A program made the translations under genes and the position numbers. The notes under the pieces were generated by a model. That model made no database searches. It was given only the letters and a program-made list of their open reading frames with translations, and was not told the DNA's origin. Below are positions 58,432 to 64,000 of a DNA stretch of 64,000 bases, in pieces. This DNA comes from Actinomycetota bacterium (GTDB taxonomy: Bacteria > Actinomycetota > Acidimicrobiia > IMCC26256 > PALSA-555): NCBI GenBank assembly GCA_016870355.1, contig VGBR01000002.1, positions 275,320-339,319 of the forward strand, written 5' to 3'. How positions within the stretch are numbered: position 1 is the stretch's first letter; each line of letters opens with the position of its first letter.

Positions 58432-59448
58432 TCAGTAGGTGATGGCGAGCTGCGCGTCGGCGTAGGTGGAGGGCGCGGCGAACCAGGCCTCGATCGCGTA
58501 GCGGTCGGCGGTCATCTGCGGGCGGAGCCCGGTGCGGTGCAGCATCAGGTGATCGAAGAGCAATGCATCACCGGGCGCGAAGATCGGGGTGGCGATTGGC
58601 CCGACCTGACGGGCGAGCGATGGTCCCACCGTCCAGTCCATCCCGGCACCGTCGGACCCGGTGCGGACGACGTGCTCCAGGCGGCGGGGCACGATGTCGA
58701 GCCCTGGGGCATCCAGGCCACAGTGCGAGAGCGCCACCCACACGTTCAACGTGCGGATGTCGGTGCCCATGAAGGATCCGTCCTGATGGAAGTCGAGCCC
58801 GGCGTCGGGGTCGAACGTGTGCTCCGAGGGGCGGATGCGACGCAGCGTCCACTTCGACGCCAGGATCATCGGTGGCTCACCGAGGTACTCGCGGGCGATC
58901 GCGCTGATGCCGGAGTCGTCGAACGCTTCGATGACATCGAACAACGCCGACGGCGACTCGACCGCGAGCACGCCGCCACCGTTGCGGATCCAGGTGCGTT
59001 GCGTCTCGTCGATGGTGGGTGCCTCGTAGGGAACGAACGACGGCGCGGTTTCCGACGCCGGCGTGCCTCGGGCGAACGCGTCGTAGCCGTCGAAGGCTCG
59101 ATCGATGTGCTCGACGAGCTGCGTCACGCGAGCCGGCGAGAGCAGCCCGCGCACGAGGAGACTCCCGTGGCGCAGGATCCCGCTCTGAACGTCGCGAAGG
59201 TACAGCTGCGCGCCTCGCACCTCGGGGGGACCGTCACCGACCCGGAAGCGCTTCCTTGCTCTCGGCGGCCACCTCCGCGGTGGGTTCGGTGCCGGCTTGG
59301 GGGCGTCGCGACGCAGGGCCACGAGGCGGGTCTCGATCGCAGGGTCGCGCTGCGTGCGGTTGATCGCGCTCAAGCGAGCGATGGCTTCGGCAACGTTGCC
59401 CTCGGACGCGAGCTGCTCCGCCGAAGCGATGTCCGTCGGGCGCGACAC
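58432..59448 (-). CDS. PhyH-family Fe(II)/2-oxoglutarate dioxygenase with TPR-like N-terminus (copy 2)
   Basis: A 338-residue paralogue of 47615-48625 with the same layout: an N-terminal helical hairpin (AEQLASEGNVAEAIARLSAIN), then the dioxygenase domain with H221-x-D223 (DFHQDGSFMG) and H304 (FDHLMLHRTG). The two proteins share CG-x-DAPGLD-V/I-VPRR and DRYAIEAWFAAPS-Y near the end. TACACT 6 nt before the GTG supports a leaderless start. Likely substrate: a lipid, sugar or peptide of the glycan locus; unproven. Confidence 0.88.
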   Translation of the reverse strand: MSRPTDIASAEQLASEGNVAEAIARLSAINRTQRDPAIETRLVALRRDAPKPAPNPPRRWPPRARKRFRVGDGPPEVRGAQLYLRDVQSGILRHGSLLVRGLLSPARVTQLVEHIDRAFDGYDAFARGTPASETAPSFVPYEAPTIDETQRTWIRNGGGVLAVESPSALFDVIEAFDDSGISAIAREYLGEPPMILASKWTLRRIRPSEHTFDPDAGLDFHQDGSFMGTDIRTLNVWVALSHCGLDAPGLDIVPRRLEHVVRTGSDGAGMDWTVGPSLARQVGPIATPIFAPGDALLFDHLMLHRTGLRPQMTADRYAIEAWFAAPSTYADAQLAITY

Positions 59449-59454
59449 GCCCGG

Positions 59455-59460
59455 AGTGTA
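59455..59460 (-). promoter_or_regulatory. Candidate leaderless -10 (TACACT) for PhyH copy 2
   Basis: TACACT on the minus strand ends 6 nt before the GTG at 59448. Confidence 0.45.
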
Positions 59461-59536
59461 CCCGTGGGTCCTCGCGGACCCTCCCGGTGAGGGTCAGACG
59501 CGTGGTGTGCGGCGCGGGCGTCGCGCGCGAGAAACG

Positions 59537-59725
59537 TCAGCCCAGGCGGTAGGGCTTGCCGACGGGCCGGATCGGCTCGAGGGGCGGCACCGTACCGATG
59601 GGCGCCGCGGCGAGGGCCGGGTCCGGCGCCTCGTCTTCACCCACGCCACCCACGATCGAGCAGAGGTGGCACATCCAGACCCGCAGGTCGGAGAGGGCTC
59701 GGGTGTAGTGCATGCCCCAGTTCAT
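59537..59725 (-). CDS. Small protein with CxxC (62 aa) downstream of the helicase
   Basis: The ATG at 59725 lies 2 nt after the helicase stop on the same strand. The product starts MNWGMHYTRALSDLRVWMCH and contains CHLC, then an acidic-to-proline-rich tail (PIGTVPPLEPIRPVGKPYRLG). No family is recognised. The tight spacing suggests it is a real last member of the recombination operon, but without homologues it could be spurious. Confidence 0.4.
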   Translation of the reverse strand: MNWGMHYTRALSDLRVWMCHLCSIVGGVGEDEAPDPALAAAPIGTVPPLEPIRPVGKPYRLG

Positions 59726-59727
59726 CG

Positions 59728-62700
59728 TCACGCAGCTGCCCCTGGTTGAGCCGCCGAGAGTCGGGCCCGGATCGCCGCGGCTGCCCCTGGGAGGTCGGGG
59801 ATCTCCCGTTCGACGGCCCCGCCGGGCCGTGCGAACACGAACACACACCGGTGGACGGGGCGCCCCAGGACCTCTTCCACGGCCACGGCATAGGCGGCGC
59901 CCTGCGGGGTGTAGCGGGCCAAGGCCTGGTCGAGCTCCGCGCCGGTGGGCGCGGGATCGGTCTTGTAGTCGACGACGGTGAAGCCGTTGCCGTCCTCGAC
60001 CAGAAGGTCGATGAACCCCTCGACGAGCGTCCCGTGGACGACCGCGGCCACCGGGACCTCCTTCCAGCACCGAGCACCGGTGGCCGTCGCCCCGCGGACG
60101 ATGGGCGACGCGAGCACGCTCTCGACCAGCGTGCGGATCTCGGCCTCGCGCCCCGGAACAGCCTCGGCGAGCGCCTGTGCGCGCGCCGTCGCCTCGACGC
60201 CTTCGCCGGTCGCGAGGTCGACGGTCTGGAGCACCGCGTGCACCGCCCGCCCGATCGCGGTGCCCGCACGTCCGCGCTGCCACGGGGGGCGCTCGGTCGC
60301 GTCGGTGGCGTCCTTGTCGGGCACGACATCGGTGTCGTCGGTCATCGCGTGCGCCAGCGTGGTCGCGGCGGCCACCGGCGCGCGCCGCATCCGCTCGATC
60401 CCTGCACGGCGTGTCTCGATCCACTCGTCGCGGTCGATCGCGGGGATGTCGGGGGCACCGCCGGCCGTCTCGCTCGGCGGCGGCGCAGCGGCGCTCCCCG
60501 TGATCTCCGGGCGGGCGCTCGCGGCCGTCGCCAGGTTCTGCGCGAGGCAGCCGTCGCCCTCGCGCCGATGCATGCTGATCAACAAGTGGTCTTCGGCGCG
60601 GGTGAGCGCCACATAGAGCAGACGGATCTGCTCGGCGCGCCACGCCTCGTGCTCGTGCACCTTGAGCTCTTCGAACCGCTCGGTGAGAAAGCGCGCCCCC
60701 TCGTATCCCAGCCGGATCTCCGGTCCATCCGATCCGAAGAGCACCGAACCGGTGCGCGGCTGCTCCTTCAACCCGAGCCCGGTGAGGACGACGACCGGGA
60801 ACTCCAGCCCCTTGGATCCGTGCACGGTGAGCACGCGCACCGCGTCGTCGTCGGGCTCGGGAACTACCACCTCGACGGCCCGGGCGTCCTCTTCCGCCTG
60901 CTGCACGGCCCAGTCGACGAACCCGCGCAGGCTGGTGCCACCACGGTCCGAGTAGGCGCGCGCCGCGTCGGCCACGAACCGCAGCCGCCGCCAGTGATCG
61001 CGCGGCCTCCGACGCTCGACCGCGAGCTCGAAGAGTCGACGCTCGCGGATGATGCGCTCGACGAGCTCGCTAGGGCCGGTCCACCAGCGTTCGTCGTGCA
61101 GGACGCGCAATGCGCGGAGCCCGGCAACGACGGGCTGCTCGGCGGACAGCGTGGGTGGCGGCTCGCGCCGGTAGTCCCACGAGCCGTCGGCGCGCGCGAA
61201 CTCCACGAGGTCGTTGTCGCTGCACGCGAATCCTGGCGAGCGCAGCGCGGCGACGATGGCCACGTCGTCGACCGGGTCGTCGACCGCCCGCAGCACCTGC
61301 AGCAGCTCCTGCACCTCGGTCGTCGCGAACACGAGGGACTGACTCTCGATGCGCACCGGCACATCGGCCTTCTCGAGTGCATCCTCGAGGTAGGGGAGCG
61401 TGGTGCGCGCCGGCAGCAGGATCGCGATGTCGGCGTATCGCGCCGGGCGAGTGGGCCCGGTGCCGTGCCGGTCGCGCACCGGCCACGCCTCGTCGCGCAC
61501 CCGCCGCACGATGGCGGCCAGCTCGCGAGCCTCGCTGCGCCGCAGCTGATCGAGGTCGGACCCCTTGGGCACGGCCGTTCCGAACGTGCGCACGGGGTCA
61601 GGGGTGTCGTCGCATGGATCGCGATCCGCGGTGAGCGACGCGTACGGCGCCTGGAGTGGCGTGTCATCCGGCATGAGCGGCGCGAACACCTCGTTCACGA
61701 ACTCGAGGATCGCGGGGCGCGCGCGAAAGCTCGTGCTCAGCCAGCGCCCCTGTCCCTCGCGCGTGCCGAGCACCTGGTGAACGCGGCGATACAGCTCGAT
61801 GTCGGCGCGTCGGAACCGGTAGATGGACTGCTTGGGGTCACCGACGACGAACAGCCGGCCCGGTGGGATCGTGCACTCCCACCACGGCTTGGTGCTCGCG
61901 GCGGGGTCAGCCGTGGCGATGAGGACCGCGAGCTCGATCTGGAGCGGGTCGGTGTCCTGGAACTCGTCGAGCAGGAGGTGCTGGAAGCGATCGTGCAGCC
62001 GGGCGCGCGCCTCGGGATGGGCACGCAACAAGTCGACGGAGTGCACGAGCAGATCGTGGAACTCGACGCGCCCCTCACGGCGACGTTCGGCGACCGAGTC
62101 GCGCACGAACCGGGCCACCTCCTTCAAGAGGGTGCGCACGGCGGGGATGCGAACCGCGTCGATCGCCGCGTTGCGCGCGTCCTCCGCTCGCTGCAGGTGA
62201 TCGATCACTTCTTCCTTGGCACCGCGCCAGCTCTCGCGGCGTCCCCGGCGGCCACCTTTGAGTGGCATGTCGATGGCGAGCTCGAGCGCCTCGTAGGGAT
62301 CGAGCGCGGCCGAGACCTGTGCCGCACCCGCGGCGACGGCTTCGAGGTGCACCAGGAGCGTGTCGGCGGCGGCGATGCACTGGTCCTTGAGCGCGACCGC
62401 CGCCGCGACGTGGGCGAAGATCGGCGCGGGGTCGAAGTCGGGAACGGACTGGGGCTCGGGCGCCCACTCCTTCGCCAGGTCCCAGCTCGACCCGACTTCG
62501 CGCGCGACGCGCTCGAGCTGCTTGCTGCCGATCCCGACCACGGTCGAGGTGGTGATCGCGCGCGCGAGCGTGGGGTCGTCGAAGATCCGGTCGAGGAAGC
62601 GTGCCCACCGCTCACGATGCTCCACGTCGGCCTCGATCTCGTCGAGCACCTCGAAGCCGGGAGGGAGGCCAGCCTCCACCGGGAACTCGGCCAGGATGCG

Positions 62701-63024
62701 TTGGGCGAACGCGTGCAGCGTGCCGATCGCGGCGTCGTCGAGCGCGTCGAGCGCAGCTTCGAGACGCTCCTTGATCTCGCCGGTGCTGGTCTTGGCCTTG
62801 GCCGCCACCCGCTCACGGATGCGCTCACGTAGCTCGGCTGCTGCAGCTTCGGTGAACGTGATGACCGCGAGGTCGCGCACGTCGGTGCCGGACTCGAGGA
62901 TCGAGACGACCCGCCCTACGAGCTCGTGCGTCTTTCCGGTTCCCGCGCCGGCTTCCACGAAGAGGTTGATGTCGAGCGCGGTGCCGATGTCGGCGCGCGC
63001 GGCGTGGTCAGCGACGACGGTCAT
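59728..63024 (-). CDS. UvrD-type helicase-nuclease, AddA-like
   Basis: A 1098-residue SF1A helicase with nuclease. The Walker A box is EAGAGTGKT at 24-32, followed by AVITFTEAAAAELRERI (motif Ia), LLLDEFQDTDPLQIEL (Walker B), VVGDPKQSIYRFRRAD (motif III), VLTVHGSKGLEFPVVVLTGLG (motif V) and LLYVALTRAEDHLL (motif VI). Near the C-terminus, LVEGFIDLL then FTVVDYKTD form a RecB-type PD-(D/E)XK nuclease site. It unwinds and resects double-strand breaks as the A subunit of an AddAB-like complex. It overlaps the partner gene by ATGA. Confidence 0.92.
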   Translation of the reverse strand: MTVVADHAARADIGTALDINLFVEAGAGTGKTHELVGRVVSILESGTDVRDLAVITFTEAAAAELRERIRERVAAKAKTSTGEIKERLEAALDALDDAAIGTLHAFAQRILAEFPVEAGLPPGFEVLDEIEADVEHRERWARFLDRIFDDPTLARAITTSTVVGIGSKQLERVAREVGSSWDLAKEWAPEPQSVPDFDPAPIFAHVAAAVALKDQCIAAADTLLVHLEAVAAGAAQVSAALDPYEALELAIDMPLKGGRRGRRESWRGAKEEVIDHLQRAEDARNAAIDAVRIPAVRTLLKEVARFVRDSVAERRREGRVEFHDLLVHSVDLLRAHPEARARLHDRFQHLLLDEFQDTDPLQIELAVLIATADPAASTKPWWECTIPPGRLFVVGDPKQSIYRFRRADIELYRRVHQVLGTREGQGRWLSTSFRARPAILEFVNEVFAPLMPDDTPLQAPYASLTADRDPCDDTPDPVRTFGTAVPKGSDLDQLRRSEARELAAIVRRVRDEAWPVRDRHGTGPTRPARYADIAILLPARTTLPYLEDALEKADVPVRIESQSLVFATTEVQELLQVLRAVDDPVDDVAIVAALRSPGFACSDNDLVEFARADGSWDYRREPPPTLSAEQPVVAGLRALRVLHDERWWTGPSELVERIIRERRLFELAVERRRPRDHWRRLRFVADAARAYSDRGGTSLRGFVDWAVQQAEEDARAVEVVVPEPDDDAVRVLTVHGSKGLEFPVVVLTGLGLKEQPRTGSVLFGSDGPEIRLGYEGARFLTERFEELKVHEHEAWRAEQIRLLYVALTRAEDHLLISMHRREGDGCLAQNLATAASARPEITGSAAAPPPSETAGGAPDIPAIDRDEWIETRRAGIERMRRAPVAAATTLAHAMTDDTDVVPDKDATDATERPPWQRGRAGTAIGRAVHAVLQTVDLATGEGVEATARAQALAEAVPGREAEIRTLVESVLASPIVRGATATGARCWKEVPVAAVVHGTLVEGFIDLLVEDGNGFTVVDYKTDPAPTGAELDQALARYTPQGAAYAVAVEEVLGRPVHRCVFVFARPGGAVEREIPDLPGAAAAIRARLSAAQPGAAA

Positions 63025-64000
63025 GCGTCGACCTCTGCGTGGACCGGATCGAGGTCGTCGTCGAGCTCATCCTCCGGCTCACGGAGCGACAGGATGCCCT
63101 CGATTGCGGGATCGCCCCGTCGGTGCTCGAAGCGGCGCACGCGGTCACCCGGGCACAGCCGGTCGTAGTCGCAGTGCTGGCAGCTGAGCGGTCCCCTCCA
63201 ATAGTCGTCGGGACCGGGATACGCGGGGAAGTGACCGGCGGTGATCTCCTCGGAGACGAGATCGAGCACGGTGCGCACCCGGTCCTCGGCGCCGGAGTCG
63301 AGCGCGAAGCCGCAGAGCGCATCTTCCGAGGTGTTGCGAGTGAACCAGTACGAGCCGCGGACTGCACGGCTGGGCTCCCCGGCGCGCACCGCGAGGGAGT
63401 AGATCGCGAGCTGGAGGCGGGTGCCGCCGACGACGGGATCGTCGCACAGCACGCCCTCGTCGAGGTCGGGGATGCCCGTCTTGTAGTCGAAGATCTCGAG
63501 GTTCCCGTCGCGATCGCGATCGACGCGATCGATGCGGCCTCGGAACGCGACCGTGGCGCCAGTGCTCAGGTCGAAGCGCACGGCAGGGAGCTCGTCGTCG
63601 GCGGTGCCGAAGCCGACTTCGACGCCGTGCGGCACGAGCCCACGTTCGGCCCGCAGTGCCGCGTCGGTGTCGAGCACTCGGTCGAGCTCGCGCAGGATGC
63701 GGGCCCGGTCGAGTGCCCACAGCACCTTCCGACCGGTGAGCCCCAGGCTCTCGAATTCGTCGCACCACTGGTCGGCGGCCGCGCGCAGCGCGGCGCGCTC
63801 TTCCGGCGACCATCCGTGCTCCGGCCCGGAGCGCGGGTGCGCGGCGAGGAACTGCTCGAGGACGGCATGGATGAGCGTGCCGCGGTCGCGCCCCGAGATC
63901 CGGTCGCGCGCCTCGGGTCGCTCGACCGCGTTGACGTGCAGGATCTGCGCGAGCAGGTAGCGGAATGGACACTTCGCCCAGTTCTCCAGCGAGGTGGGTG
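63021..64000 (-). CDS. PD-(D/E)XK nuclease, AddB-like C-terminal part, truncated by window edge
   Basis: The frame is open to the right edge; about 325 residues are seen. Near the edge is SLENWAKCPFRYLLAQIL, with the first cysteine of an Fe-S-type AddB/Cas4 nuclease; RGRIDRVDRD and LEIFDYKTG form the nuclease site; CQHCDYDRLC provides the other three cysteines. The N-terminal part lies outside the window. It is the partner of the AddA-like gene, whose ATG overlaps this gene's stop. Confidence 0.88.
   Translation of the reverse strand, partial: PTSLENWAKCPFRYLLAQILHVNAVERPEARDRISGRDRGTLIHAVLEQFLAAHPRSGPEHGWSPEERAALRAAADQWCDEFESLGLTGRKVLWALDRARILRELDRVLDTDAALRAERGLVPHGVEVGFGTADDELPAVRFDLSTGATVAFRGRIDRVDRDRDGNLEIFDYKTGIPDLDEGVLCDDPVVGGTRLQLAIYSLAVRAGEPSRAVRGSYWFTRNTSEDALCGFALDSGAEDRVRTVLDLVSEEITAGHFPAYPGPDDYWRGPLSCQHCDYDRLCPGDRVRRFEHRRGDPAIEGILSLREPEDELDDDLDPVHAEVDA

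Noticed and set aside
59746..62832. 1028-codon open frame on the plus strand
   Set aside because: It is the exact antisense shadow of the AddA-like helicase; high GC removes stops from the opposite strand. It has no domain-like motifs.

Overview
The window is GC-rich, densely coding bacterial DNA. Genes often overlap by ATGA, GTGA or TGATG, and many start on GTG or TTG. Several markers point to the Actinomycetota: a WhiB regulator, an S-(hydroxymethyl)mycothiol dehydrogenase, two F420-type (Ddn-like) oxidoreductases, a DUF6328 protein, and many apparently leaderless genes with TANNNT boxes 5-9 nt before the start codon. The mix of CoA ligases, CaiB/BaiF, DUF35-thiolase pairs, MaoC proteins and metal amidohydrolases resembles an environmental, possibly acidimicrobial, lineage. 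That last placement is inference.

Layout. 1-9.2 kb: the 3' part of a molybdopterin oxidoreductase coupled to two inositol-monophosphatase-family genes, a secreted YHYH protein, a serine hydrolase, a small independent transcription unit, whiB, a secreted-protein gene broken by an amber codon, tRNA-Val(TAC) and a secreted alpha/beta hydrolase. 9.06-9.85 kb is a scar of VOC, IS110 and IS256 remnants. 10-35 kb is a catabolic region. It holds a thioesterase, a truncated amidohydrolase and an acyl-CoA ligase. Next come two operons that converge: phosphotransferase-CaiB-DUF35-thiolase (+), and ALDH-amidohydrolase-SDR-P450-Ddn-TetR (-). A solute-binding protein follows, then amidohydrolase-FAS1/MaoC-MaoC-DUF35-thiolase, then an FAH hydrolase coupled to acetoacetyl-CoA synthetase, and finally several secreted or membrane proteins. 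Together these could take up a hydrophobic substrate, oxidise it, activate it to a CoA thioester and cleave it. The substrate cannot be read from the sequence.

35-44.5 kb: mycothiol-dependent formaldehyde oxidation, a haem-type membrane protein, a second Ddn-like protein, an SDR, a cysteine-containing tandem-repeat secreted protein, a third complete amidohydrolase and two adenylate-forming enzymes, one lacking key catalytic lysines. Two copies of a 51-bp palindromic element lie here.

44.5-59.5 kb looks like a surface-glycan locus. It contains a GT2-TPR-methyltransferase fusion, a TylF-like methyltransferase, two paralogous PhyH-type dioxygenases placed at the edges, a tandem family of multi-pass membrane proteins (one intact, one frameshifted, one remnant), a sugar epimerase, a dolichol-phosphate-mannose-synthase-like GT2, a nucleotide-sugar dehydrogenase, a methyltransferase and an OafA-type acyltransferase. 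59.5-64 kb carries an AddAB-type recombination helicase-nuclease pair, the second gene running off the right edge. I found no CRISPR array, rRNA, prophage or replication origin.
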